Assembly (NCBI GenBank): GCA_036873135.1
Contig: JAPTYO010000018.1
Span: 3,224,001-3,288,000, forward strand
Length of the DNA stretch: 64,000 bases
Reading direction: 5' to 3'
Source: Clarkia xantiana subsp. parviflora
Taxonomy: Eukaryota; Streptophyta; Magnoliopsida; Myrtales; Onagraceae
The notes beneath the pieces were generated by a model. That model was not told the DNA's origin. It saw only the letters and a program-made list of their open reading frames with translations, and did not search any database. Of this stretch, positions 21,696-33,876 are shown in pieces. Within the stretch, counting starts at the first letter, position 1. The number at the start of each line of letters is the position of its first letter. Both the position numbers and the translations under genes were made by a program.

Positions 21696-22409
21696 TGTTG
21701 GATCACGGTGGAACTCCGGTACGGGCTTTGACGGCGATCCTAGCTCCTTCGCTCCACGCAATCCTGCAAGAGGGGATAGACCGGGCGGTGACCCAGAATC
21801 CCTCTCCGATGCTTAAATGAGTATCTCGTATGGACTGGCAAGCAGGAATCTCAAGTAAGTATTTCAATCTAAGTGATCTGAGGTGACCTCTGGCCCTTTT
21901 ATAGGCGAAGAGATACCTCAGTTACCTGGTGAACCGTTGGGGGTGGTTAGCCCGTATCCCGCGTATCTCGGGTGTGATCCTGCCTATCTAGGCCATGATC
22001 TCGCTTATCTCGGCCACGCCCCGCGTATCTCGGCCACGCTCCGTGTATCTTAACCACATTTCGCGTATCCCGGCCACGCCCCGCGTATCTCGACCTTATC
22101 CTCTGATAACGAGTCCCGACTAACATCGGGGACTCCAGAGTTGTCTCGTTGTGTCACCGCTCGGGGCCCCTCGTCATCGTGACAGGGCCTATTGTTCTCA
22201 GGGATTCGTCATCGGGGCCTACTCAGAGGCAGTTCGTCGGGAGCGTTCATCTCGCTTGTCAGGTCCGACTCTGTCGGGACCTCTCATCCTCGGGTTCCCT
22301 TCGTCGGGATCCTTTGCCTGGGCCATCTAGGCCTTCGTTTAGGGCCCACCGGGCCTATTTGCCGTTTCCTCGCCGTTAAAGGGCCTGACGGCTATACTCG
22401 AACCCATCA
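21696..22409 (-). repeat. E2 3' LTR (long form)
   Basis: On the plus strand it runs TGTTGG to CCCATCA and is followed by the reversed purine tract TTGCCCCCAAG. U3 carries extra about 20-base repeat units of the CGTATCTCGGCCACGCCCCG type at about 21990-22090, making it about 60 bases longer than the partner LTR. Confidence 0.95.
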
Positions 22410-22785
22410 TTTGCCCCCAAGACATGAGGGACTTTTAGTTCGTCGTGTCTTTCAACTTCCGACCTCCCGATATTGGAATCGGGGATCTTTGTCTTGGCAC
22501 AGTCACTCAATACTAGTCTTCTCCTTCACGTTTCCTCGATGCTTTGTGGATAACTGCCAAATCTGAGGGGACTTTTCGATTCCCCGGTTCATTAAATGCA
22601 GCAGCTAGTGAAGCGACGTCCTCTGTACTCGTGCCTGATTTTTCGCGCCTGTATTTTCTGAAAAGTGCTTTTCAGACCGTTTCATCATTACACCCGTTAC
22701 CCTTCTGCACGTTCCATCTCAACGGTCCAGATTAAAACTCTTCAACTTCGACGACTCGGATTCGAAGTGTCCCTTCAACTGTCTT

Positions 22786-22805
22786 CTTCGCCTATAAAAC
22801 CCTAG
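22786..22805 (+). promoter_or_regulatory. E2 accessory-gene core promoter
   Basis: CTTCGCCTATAAAACCCTAG places a TATA box at 22793-22798, 156 bases before the accessory ATG. The first 14 bases are the same as in the LTR core promoter, which lies on the opposite strand. Confidence 0.75.
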
Positions 22806-22948
22806 CCACGGGCACAGTTTAACTTTTACCGTTTCCGAATTCTCAAAAGCTCTCTGCAACTTCTTCGCGAATTCAAGCCCTGCAATTCAGAGTTTCTCCG
22901 GTCATCTTTCCGGCAACGCCAAGTTCGTTCCTTCAACCTCCAATCGCC

Positions 22949-25648
22949 ATGTCTGGTAAGGGTCTCTTCTCTATTGCTAGTTCATGTCTTCCTTGTTTAC
23001 AGCTTTCCGAAAATCCCACTGTGCCTTCCTTGCCATTGCTACTTTTCAGACAGCGGATCCAGCTCTGAGGGGAGAAAGCCCTTCAACTTCGATTATGCCC
23101 TGAATGAAATCTCCAACACTGCTTATGATGCAGCTCTCCGAGAGGGGTGCATCACTTCTACTTGGGAACCTCGTTTCCCGTATCCCTGGCCTCGCCCCTC
23201 GGGTAACCTTGAGGTTACTAGTCCCCGAAAAGGGGAGGTATTTGTCTCTACGGGGCAAGTATCAGCGGGGATCAGATTCCCCTTCTGTGGTAATCTGGTC
23301 GAGATGTGCCAACACTATAAAACTCATCCGACCACCTTCTCTCCGCACGCCATTCGCCTGTGGAATGCTTTCCAGGTTCTCTGCTTCCGACAGCGGTGGG
23401 TGTACAGCCTCAAGCTCTTCAGGACCTTCTATGGGATGAAGTGCAACGAGGCGGGGGTTTGCGCCTTCTACCCCCGAATGCCGAAGTGGAGCAAGGCACA
23501 ACTTGGACGATGCAGCTGGACCGGCGACACCTGGAAGGTGGTCAAGGGTCGGGGACTCCTGGTTGATACGGGGTCCGATAACAGCAGTTGGAAAAGGAGC
23601 TACTTTTTTATCCAACATTCTTCGATCCCCTGGCCCCGATGGGAGGTGGAAGCAGATTCTCCGCCTGCCTTCCACACCTACACCGACGAAGATTTTCAAA
23701 CTCTTCAGCTCATCCAGCTCTACCGATGGGGGGAGTCCTACACTCCCCTCGACGCCAATTCTCTCGTGGAGCGGGACCTGGTGAACGCCGGGATCCGACT
23801 CCTCGATATAATCTCTGGGGGCAGCTTTTCGACGGCCCCTCCAATGTGGTTCCTTGGGTAAACTTCTAACTAATTTTCATTTACTGTTTGCAGCCAAGAG
23901 GGTATCTGTGCTGACCGATCTGTTCCTTAAGCAGGGGGAGACTGATGCTGTCCGCCCCTCGCGGAAGAGGAAGTCTGCCAAGAAGGCTGCTGCTCCGTCG
24001 GGGTCTCCTTCTGCGGAGCAGCCTAAGCGGAAGCGCGTGGATCTGGACCAACTCTTCAACGTCCAGAATGCTGAAGAAGGTAAAAAGCTCCGACTTGCTA
24101 TTAAATCATATAGGAGGATGGTCCAAAAGGATTTGATTCCTTCAACCAAGGAGGTCCGTATTGCTGACGTCAGACGAATCCTTCGAGGCGAAACTCCTCG
24201 TGTCTTGAAGGCGGGCTACTACCACTACCGCGGGAAGGATCAATATGTCTCCCGACGTATTATTTGGTGTAAGAATCCTGATGAACTTCCTGACTACATA
24301 TCTGAAGCCTCTCGTCCTCTAGGTGCAGGTCGCTCAGGGGCTCCATCGGGTGCTGAAGCTTCTGCGGGTGCACCGTCTTCAACAGGGGCGCCTCCCTCAA
24401 CTGGGGAGAAGACCCCGACCTGCGAACAGTTTCGTCGGGTGGAAAGCTTGGACTCCTCCGAGGAGACCGATGAGGGTGGCTCCCTCTGTCATCGTCGGAG
24501 GATGGGGCAGTCTCCCTTGAAACCAACCTCTCAGGGGCTGCCCCCTTCATCTTCTCCGCAGCAGCGACAGCCGTCGCCTATCCACGACTTCACTCCTTCC
24601 CCCGCCCGGGTCGAGCCGGAGGCGTGCCCCTCCACGATTCGTTCTCCTCCTCCTGTCCCTCTCGATGGGAGTTTCTACAGGGCCTTCGACCCCGCACAAG
24701 TGAATGCCCCCTGGACTCCCATCCAAACACTGCAAGGAGTCCAGCTCCGACAAGGGGACCAGCATCAGGACCTGGCTCTACATCTGCTAGCAGGCTCGAT
24801 CCTGCCCACCATGCGGTACCCGATTTCCCTGAATCGGACTGCTATGCATCGGGATGTCAGAGAGATGTCCCTGCGTCGGATAGAGGTAAAACTTCGCTTC
24901 TCTCTTTTCATTGCTAAATCTGGTTGTTTGTCTATTAACACTTTTCATTCTTCTATTGTAGGAGCTCGGGGACTTCAACCGTCTTTTCGGGTACCTCATC
25001 GCCTATGATGAGTCCCGGGAGCGGGACCGGGCGGCCATCGACAAGCTTAAGGAGGATCTGGCAGCCTCCAAGTCTTCGCGGGGGAAACTTGCCAAGGAGT
25101 AGGCCGCCCTTGTTCAAAAGGTTCAGGACCTCCAAAAGCAGGTCGGGGACTTTGAGGGGCTCCTGAGGCAGGAGCGACAGGAGTGGCAGGCTGCTGAGGA
25201 CAAGCTGGTCCTCGAGAAGAAGGCTCTGGAGGAGCAAGTCGCGGGGGTTCCTGCGCAGCTGGTCGAGGCAGAGGCCAAGGGCCGGGATGATTATCGGGGG
25301 TCTGAAGACTTCCAGGCTGATGCTATGAAGTTCTTCGGCGCGGAGGTGGAGAACACTCTCTTCAATGCGGTTGAGGAGCTCCACCTGGAGTATGGCGACG
25401 CCATCAACTTCGACAAGTCTCATTCTCTCGCTCCCTTCGCGAAGAAATACTTTGCTCTTTCTGAGGAGAGTGATGGGGGGAGTACCCCCGTAATTGTCGA
25501 AGACGCCGCAGAGCTTCCAAGTGCTGATGCCCCGATAGTCGATCCTCCTACAACCGACCCTGTGGAGCCTTCTGCCTCCGACTTCATGGACCCAGCTCCC
25601 GCCGATGCTGCTGACAAGGACCAACTTGTATTTTCTTCATTTTCGTAA
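22949..25648 (+). pseudogene. E2 antisense accessory gene, broken
   Basis: Exon 1 is 22949-22955 (ATG TCT G, donor GTAAGG). Exon 2 is 23050-23857, exon 3 about 23899-24885 and exon 4 24962-25648. Joining exons 1 and 2 restores a GAC codon (M-S-D-S-G-S-S-S). In exon 2 one G is missing in the GGGGG run near 23817, shifting the frame. At the second intron the acceptor that keeps frame is the AG at 23897-23898, five bases beyond a more typical CAG at 23891-23893. TAG at 25100-25102 truncates the coiled coil. The last codons differ from E1/E4: the usual D-K-D-Q-A-stop is replaced by a short extension. Role as for E1. Confidence 0.8.
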
Positions 25649-25714
25649 TCGTCGGGCCTTTGAGCACTTCTCCAAGTGGCTTTACTATACCTGCTTAGGT
25701 CGATACTTCGACAC

Positions 25715-26334
25715 TTAAGACATTCTCGTACATCACTTAAGACGATTTACTAATTTGCACCACTTAAGGCGACTTATCACCGTGCACCACTTAAGGCGAC
25801 TTTTCAATACTTAGAATAAGTCTAAAAACATGCATCACTTAAGACGACTTATCACCGTGCATCACTTAAGACAACTTAACCTCGTGCATCACTTAAGACG
25901 ACTTTTCAATACTCAGAAAATCTAAGAACATGCATCATTTAAGACGACTTGTCACTGTGCATCACTTAAGATGACTTAACCTCGTGCATCACTTAAGACG
26001 ACTTTTCAGTACTTAGAATAAATCTAAGAACATGCATCATTTAAGACGACTTGTCACTGTGCATCACTTAAGACGACTTAACCTCGTGCATCACTTAAGA
26101 CGACTTTTCAGTAATTGGAAGCAACCTCTTTATTTATTGGAAGCATAAAATTTGCTTACATCGAATTAAACGATAAATAGCATACACCACTTAAGGCGAT
26201 TTTACATCGGGCACCACTTAAGGCGACTTTATCGGGCACCACTTAAGGCGACTTTCTTCGGGCACCACTTAAGGCGACTTTATCGGGCACCACTTAAGGC
26301 GACTTTCTTCGGGCACCACTTAAGGCGACTTTCA
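25715..26334. repeat. E2 CTTAAG minisatellite
   Basis: Many copies of CACTTAAGRCGACTT alternate with short spacers (GTGCAT, CGGGCAC) and with AT-rich blocks containing CTTAGAATAAATCTAAG. Unit length is irregular, mostly 22-30 bases, unlike the uniform 26-base run in E1. It sits between the convergent accessory gene and pol. Confidence 0.95.
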
Positions 26335-29300
26335 TCAAGCATGGTGTTTCTTCAAGTGTTCGCCACTAAAAGAATGCTTTAACGTTCTGCCATCGAGGTC
26401 TTCCAACTTGTATGCATTCGGGGCCGGCATCCCCACGACCTTGTAAGGTCCTTCCCATTTTGGTGACATCTTGCTGATTCGATCCAAAAGGGTGAACTCG
26501 TTGCGACGCCAAACCAGCTCCCCGACGAAGAATTGTCGGGACTTAACTCGCCGATTGTAATACCTGGCCGTCGCCAAACGCATTCGAGTCTGGACTTCAT
26601 CAGCTTCCTGCCTCTTCTCTTCGAGTAAGTCCAAGTCCAGACGTCTCATTTCATCATTCGTCAAAGGCTCGTAATATCTCATCCGATGGGACGCCACAGC
26701 TACCTCCACGGGGGCGACAGCCTCTGTGCCATAAACGAGGCCAAACGGAGTCTCCCCCGTTGATCGTTTGGGTGTCGTTCTAACAGCCCAAAGCACGTTT
26801 TCCAGTTCGTTCAGCCATTTGCCCTTCAAGGCGTAGACCCTCTTCTTCAGGCCATCCATCACGATTTTGTTGGCTGATTCCACCTGACCGTTAGTCTGAG
26901 CATGGCGTACGGAAGCTGTCCGATGCTCGATGTTCAACTCCTCCAGATACTCCCTCAACTGAGAGCCGTTAAACGGTGGACCATTGTCGCTGATCACCAC
27001 CTTAGGAATCCCGTATCTGGACACAATATGGGTCTGGAGGAACTTGACGATCTGGTTCCCCGTCGTTCTGGCCAACGCCTTTGCCTCTATCCATTTCGAA
27101 AAATAATCGATAGCTACAAGTAAATACTTACATTGACCTTGTGCTTGTGGAAGAGGTCCCACCAAGTCGATGCCCCATTGCGCGAAGGGCCAAGCGCTTT
27201 TGATGGATGTCAGATTAGCGGCCGGAGCCACGATACTCGGGGCGTACCTCTGGCACGCGTCACAGGATCAGACCAACGCCGTCGCTTCCTTGCTCATCGT
27301 AGGCCAATAATAGCCCAAGTTCAGCACTTTTCTCATAATGGATCGGGCCCCTTCATGACAAGCCGCGACCCCTTCATGCACCTCCTTCAGGATTCGATTT
27401 GTGTCGGGTTCTGCTACACACTTCAAGTATGGAGTCGAGAACCAACCCTTCTTGTATAGCTGATTGTCCAGCATCACGTAATTAGCCGCGATCCGACGTA
27501 TCCTGTCAGCTACTACCTTGTCATCGGGGACTGCCCCCGTAGTCAGGTACGCGACTATCGGGGTCATCCAAGTGGGCTCCTCCTCCGATCCTGCTTCAAT
27601 GACACACACCTGTGTTGGGTCGGTGGTCGATAAGATCACCTTCTCCAAGAAGTGCACCTTCCGATTTTCTTCAAAAGGTGCCCCCAGGGCAAATTTGCTC
27701 AAGGCGTCTGCCTCTACGTTTTCCTCCCTTGGGATTGCCTCGATGTCGAAGCTTTTAAAGCTCTCATTCAGGGCTTGTACCTCGCGTAGATACTTCTTCA
27801 TTATCGGGCTCCTCGCTTCGTATCGCCCTTGAACTTGGTTTACGATTAAAGCTGCGTCACACTTCACTCTCAAGTGATCGACTCCAGTGCCTTTAGCAAT
27901 TTTCAGGCCCGTGATAAGAGCCTCATACTCTGCTTCGTTGTTTGTGGCCTTGAATGTTAAAGCCAAGGCGTATCGGAGCGGCTCACCTCCACCCGGTGGT
28001 ATCAACAAAAAGCCTGCTCCTGATCCGTCCGAACTCGAGGAGCCATCCGTGTACATTTCCCAGATATTTTCCTCGTTTGGCTGTTCTGATTGCTCTGCCC
28101 TCTCTGGTTGTTCTTCTGTCGGGACCCCCATGGTTGCCCCCTCTACAGGGCCCGCTTCTTCTGCCTGGCCCTTAATGGCCGTTCTTGGAGCAAAGTGTAT
28201 GCAAAACTCACTAAGCTCTACTGCCCATTTCACTAATCTTCCCGACGCATCCGGTCGGTTCAAAAAATGCTTCAAAGGCTGGTTCGTCAGCACAGTGATC
28301 TCGTGTGCGTGGAAATAAGGCCTTAGCTTCCGAGCAGTAATAATCAACGCAAAGAGGTACTTCTCAACGGCCGGATAATTCAATTCAGACTTGGCAAATG
28401 CCTTGCTTACATAATAGACGGGGACTTGATTACCCTCGACAATGTTTGCTAACACAGAGCTAATGGCAAATTCAGAAACAGCCAAATAAAGATAGAGCGG
28501 CTCGCCTGGAACCGGTTTCGCCAACGGCGGGAGGGTGCGAAGGTGCTGCCTGAGTGCTTGGAACGCCTCTTCACATTTGGCGGTCCACTCAAATTTCTTG
28601 TTGGCCCTCAAGACTTCGAAAAATGGCATTGATCGGTCGCTGGCTTTGGACAGGAAACGATTCATTGCAGCCAGTCGGCCATTCAGCACTTGTACCTCTC
28701 GGTGGTTTATCGGGGACTGCATCTCCTCAATCGCCCTCAGCTTCTCGGGATTTACATCAATTCCTCTCTGGCTCACCATAAAGCCCAAAAATTTCCCTGA
28801 GTGGACTCCGAAGGCGCATTTCGTCGGGTTTAAGCGAACCTGATGAAGCCTCATCCGTTCAAACGCCATGGCTAGATTGTGCACATGATCCTCAGCTTGT
28901 CGGGACTTCACACGTAAGCTTCCATGGTCTCTCCCAGCATATCTCCGAATAACTTATTCACCATGCGCTGATAGGTTGCTCCAGCATTGATCAACCCGAA
29001 AGGCATGACATCGTAGTGATAGATGTCACTGTCTGCATAGAATGCTATGTGAGGAGCGTCTTCCTTAGCCATCTTGATCTGGTTATAGCCCGAATATGCA
29101 TCCATGAAGCTCAACAGCTCATGTCCCGACGTGGCATCTACCAGCTGGTCGATTCTCGGGAGCGGGTAGCAGTCCTTCGGGCAAGCCTTATTCAGGTCGC
29201 GGAAATCCACACACATCCGCCATTTCCCATTAGTCTTCTTCACCAGCACTGGATTAGCGACCCAAGTCTGGAATCGGAGTTCTTTAATAAACCCAGCATC

Positions 29301-30300
29301 GAGCAACCTGCCCACCTCCTGCTGGATCGCGATCTTCTTGTCCGCGCCCATCGGACGCCTTTTCTGCGTGATAGGCTTTATTGCGGGGTCTATCTTCAGC
29401 TCGTGTACGATCACATCGGGGCTGATTCCTGGCATATCGCTCGGGGACCAGGCAAACAGCTCCTTGAACTCCTTCAGCAACTCAATCAATTTTTGGACTG
29501 TCTCCTCAGTCAGAGCAGACCCAATTTTCACCTTCCTCTGAGGTCCGTCGATCTCAATTTCCTTTAGATCTTCTATGGGGGCGGGACGCCCAAACTCCTC
29601 TCTGGGATCTGTATCTGTCTGGAGGACAGTCATGGCCTCTCGTCTCCTCCTCCGGGTGGCGTTAACATAGCATTTTCGGGAAGCTACCTGGTCACCCTTG
29701 ACTTCTCCGACTCCGTGGTCGGTCGGGAACTTCATCTTCTGGTGCACTGTCGAGGCAATCGCCATCAGGGGGTTGATGGTGGTTCTCCCGATGATCGCGT
29801 TGTATGTCCCCGCGGAATAAACCACCACGAACTCCACGTTCCTCCTTTCTAATTTCCACCCACTACCAAACTCCACTGGTAAGGTGATTACTCCTAGCGG
29901 ATAGGAGGTTGAACCAGAGAACCCGACCATCGGGAAGTTTGCCTCCTTCAGATCTTTCTTCGTTTTTCCCATAGCCTCCAGCGCGTCCATAAATAGAATA
30001 TCGGAGGAGCTTCCTCCGTCGATCAGAATTCGCTTCATCTCGTACCCGTCTACATCCAAGGTTACAACCAAGGCGTCATCGTGCGGAGTCTCCACGCCTA
30101 TGAGATCCTCCGACGAAAGGAGATCACCATTTCTTCCTTCAGGGTCCAGGATCGAGACCTCTTGCCTAACACCACAGCCGTAGGAATTCTAGAGGCGTAA
30201 ACCTCCCGGGAGGACGAGGTATCACCTCCAGCAGCAAATCCTCCGTGAATCACATTAATGGTGCCCCGTCGTTCCTTGCGAGCACCGGACGGCTCCGGAT
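26335..30300 (-). pseudogene. pol: E2 pol, broken, RT active site deleted
   Basis: Protease, RT, both RNase H domains and integrase are recognisable in the same order as E4. A deletion of about 13 bases near 28908 removes the D-D of Y-V-D-D and shifts the frame, so RT would be inactive. A 39-base in-frame deletion near 28168 removes 13 residues before the second RNase H. A TGA near 27268 falls between the first H-H and the C-C of the integrase zinc finger. The end (26335-27231) is an open integrase core and C-terminus. Confidence 0.9.
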
Positions 30301-31888
30301 CGGACCTCTTCTTCTTTGGGGACCGATCGCGGGATCGAGAACGGGACCGCGATCGGGACCGAGAGCGGGATCGACACCGTTTATCCCCGACGAACTCCTT
30401 GAGCTTCCCCTTCTGGATCAGTTTCTCGATCTCCTTCTTCAGCTCCCGACAATGGTTGGTGTCGTGACCATTTGCGCGGTGAAATCAGCAGTAGCGATCC
30501 GTGCGGGATCCTAAGAATTCTCCATCCTTCTTTGGGGGGTACCTGGAGATACCTTGTCGTTCCATGACCGTTAGTACCTCCGCCATGGAGCAGTTGAGAG
30601 GAATGTCGAGATCCTCCCTCTTGTCTTTCCTTAAAGAACGGCTATCATCCCTCCGACCAGAGCGTCCTCGATCCCGATTGCCCTCGGGTTTGCCTTTTGA
30701 CTTACGATCGTCGACAGGTTTAACCGACTGCTTCCCTTTATTCGATTTCGGGGGCTCCAGTTCTCCGGCGGCTATCTTCGACTCCTGGACATCGATTTTC
30801 CGTTTCACCCTTTTCTGTAGTGCCTCCATATTCCACACGGCTTTCTCAGCCACGCTATGCATTAGGTCGGACCCATAGGGGGCCGTTAGGTTCCGAATGA
30901 ATGTGCGGATGGTTTCACCCTCCTAGATTTCCTCATCAATCTCCGCCACACTGGCGGTGTACCGCTGGTAATAGTGTGCCAGCGATTCGTCGGGCCTCTG
31001 TACTACCTGGGTCAGGGACCTCACACTCTTCAGCAATCGTCTACGACCCTGGTACTGCTGAATGAACCGGTCGTGCATATCTGCCCAGCAAGTGATGCAG
31101 CCTGGGGGCAGACTAAAGAACCAGGTCAGGGCTCTTTCCCCAAGTGTGTTCGGGAACAGTGTACATACTATGTCTTCATTCGGGGCTCTTCCCAGACACG
31201 CCATGAGGTGCTTCTGGACATGTCGAACCGGATCTCCTTCGCCATCGTATTCCTTTATCGTGGGGATACCTAGCCCTGGCGGGGCTAGGGTGTCTATGAG
31301 TCGAGGGACGAAGGGATGAGTAGATCGATCCCTCAGCTCCGACACCAGCAGCTTCTGCTCTCCCATGCAGATGTTCACTATCTTTACCACCTGATCGGGG
31401 GTGATGGGACCATTCAGGGGAATGGTCCTGTGCTGTACTGGCCCTGGCCCATCAACCACAAACCTCTCTGGCTGAACGGACACCCTACTCCTGTCCTGGC
31501 CCCGGGGCGGGGCCTCCTGTACGTTCCGAACCTCTGCTGGTGGGGGTGCTTCTTCCAACGGGGGCATCTCCTCTTGCCTCCTTGCGGCCTCTCTCCGATC
31601 TAAGAGAGCCTCCACGGCTGCCAAAAACATGGGCATGGCTTCTGCCACAGCTCTTGTCAGGTCCGTAGCTGGGGGAGCCTCCTGCTCTCTATTGCCCTGG
31701 TGCTGAGCGGCAATTTATTCGGGACCTTCATTATGCCCCCCTGTCTGGGAGAGCTCAGCAGCGGGATGGTTCTGGTTTTCCTCCTGTTCCGGTAGTGAAT
31801 TCAGAGTTGTTGCAGCGGGGTGACGGGAACCACCAGATTGTCCCTGTCTTCTTTGCTTGCCAGCCGCCATCGATCGAGTAGAAGGCAT
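30301..31888 (-). pseudogene. gag: E2 gag, broken
   Basis: It begins M-P-S-T-R-S at 31888. TAA near 31715 and TAG near 30922 break the frame, and another frame change occurs before the knuckle near 30480. The gag core (W-A-D-M-H-D-R-F) and the Arg-Ser-rich tail (about 30307-30380) are present. The protein is otherwise close to the E1 and E4 copies. Confidence 0.85.
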
Positions 31889-31924
31889 AACAGCTTTTCG
31901 TTTGATTCCCATAGACGGCGCCAA

Positions 31925-32578
31925 TGTTGGATCACGGTGGAACTCCGGTACGGGCTTTGACGGCGATCCTAGCTCCATCGCTCCACGCAATCCTGCAAGA
32001 GGGGATAGACCGGGCGGTGACCCAGAATCCCTCTCCGATGCTTAAATGAGTATCTCGTATGGACTGGCAAGCAGTAATCTCAAGTAAGTATTTCAACCTA
32101 AGTGATCTGAGGTGACCTCTGGCCCTTTTATAGGCGAAGAGATACCTCAGTTACCTGGTGAACCGTTGGGGGTGGTTAGCCCGTATCCCGCGTATCTCGG
32201 GTGTGATCCCGCCTATCTAGGCCATGATCTCGCTTATCTCGGCCACGCCCCGCGTATCTTGACCTTATCCTCTGATAACGAGTCCCGACTAACATCGGGG
32301 ACTCCAAAGTTGTCTCGTTGTGTCACCGCTCGGGGCCCCTCGTCATCGTGACAGGGCCTATTGTTCTCAGGGATTCGTCATCGGGGCCTACTCAGAGGCA
32401 GTTCGTCGGGAGCGTTCATCTCGCTTGTCAGGTCCGACTCTGTCGGGACCTCTCATCCTCGGGTTCCCTTCGTCGGGATCCTTTGCCTGGGCCATCTAGA
32501 CCTTCGTTTAGGGCCCACCGGGCCTATTTGCCGTTTCCTCGCCGTTAAAGGGCCTGACGGCTATACTCGAACCCATCA
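31925..32578 (-). repeat. E2 5' LTR (short form)
   Basis: TGTTGG to CCCATCA on the plus strand, 654 bases. The primer-binding site lies at 31906-31923. The extra U3 repeat units of the partner LTR are absent. Confidence 0.95.
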
Positions 32579-32583
32579 CTGTG

Positions 32584-33456
32584 CACCCACTTACCACTAG
32601 ATTTTAGATTCGTCACTGGGAATGAGAGATGTTTTTTTTTTTAAATTCATAACTTTTTTATCCATAAAGTGGAACTATGACACATTACTTTTTTTCCACA
32701 CTATATATATAACGCATGGCTTAGTTGACATATATATATATATAACAAGAATGGGAATAAGATCTAGGGACTACCACTGTCCCTACTAAGTATGAGTACT
32801 TTACGAGTCTTCTAAATACAACAACATTTATTTGTGGGAAAATTACTTTTATTACCTTAAATACCTTTTATTGACTTTTTAATACTCTATTTTTTTTTTA
32901 CTTCTAGGTGTCTTGGCTATTTAAAGTGTGATTATTCAATTACGGATGACTCGATTTACTTAGTTAGGGGTTCGCATTAGGCCAAAATCACACTAGACAA
33001 AATCACATATTATGAGAAATCATGTCTAGCACGAGCTCGTATCAAGTCCTACACCTAGCTCACCTAAAAAGATAAAAACTCTAGATTTGTTATTGGCATA
33101 GTCTCCTAGACTTGATGATTAAGTCTAGCATGATTTCGGGTCTAGATGAGCCCCAAACTAGGTAAAACATGTCATGTATTATTAAATAATCACACTTTTA
33201 ATAATTAAGACGCCTAAAAGTTAAAAAAATAAGGTACTAAAAAATTAATAGGAGATAGTTAAGGCATTAAAATATAATATTATTTTTAACTGTCTAAATA
33301 AATGAAGAATTCTTGGTATATTTACGGTACGGTTAAAACAAATCATTTTATATATGAAGGAAAACTATGGGGTTAATTCATTCGGATCAAACATAGGCAC
33401 ATGTTAGTGTCACGTGCCTGGAAAAGTGGTACTAGTTGGAGCACACCCAACGTCTA
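32584..33456. other. AT-rich intergenic DNA
   Basis: No gene is seen. TA repeats lie near 32705-32740, with T runs near 32631-32642. A pair of imperfect inverted segments (GTGTGATTATTCAATTA near 32925 and TTATTAAATAATCACAC near 33180) suggests an old foldback element of about 270 bases. Confidence 0.4.
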
Positions 33457-33876
33457 CTACGTCCAAGGGAGTTTTGTTATATAAAGCTCTTTAAAAGGGA
33501 GTAGTAGTTGGAAGCCAAGCCAGGACGTGATTGATGTGGATCTCTCCTCCCCATACATGGGGTGTCGCTTACAATCCAACGACTGGTTTCTAATGTCCTG
33601 ATTGTTATCGGTAAGACGTTGCATATCATTCGGGATCCTGCTGGTTCGGGAGCTAATGCTGCTCTCCTGATGATGGCTAGGGCAGGCCGAGAACCAGTTA
33701 AGTTGCTCTTCGGAGCAAATACCCCTAACCACGACCTGTTTCGTCCGTATGAGTAGTGTGAGTTGGGCTTCGAGAACTGATCCTGGGAGAGAAGAGGGTT
33801 GATCCGGACGTGGGAGTGCCGGATGCCCCGCAGACGTATTCCACTGGGAGCGTGGAAAGCTCCAAGCCCGTGACAT
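33457..33876 (-). other. Unidentified open frame beside the Copia LTR
   Basis: A 139-codon frame opens within the LTR end and reads away from it. A shorter frame overlaps on the other strand (33562-33756). The composition is not obviously transposon-like (Ser/Arg/Gln-rich), but I recognise no family. It could be a fragment of a host exon next to the insertion, or chance. Confidence 0.2.

Larger units (their letters stand above)
21696..32578 (-). mobile_element. E2: complete Tat-lineage Ty3/gypsy element, reversed
   Basis: This 10.9-kb element lies in the opposite orientation to E1 and is flanked by CTGTG (21691-21695 and 32579-32583). Its LTRs are 714 bases (left, element 3') and 654 bases (right, element 5'). 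The gene order mirrors E1. Every coding region is damaged, including loss of the RT catalytic Y-V-D-D, so it cannot be autonomous. Confidence 0.95.
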
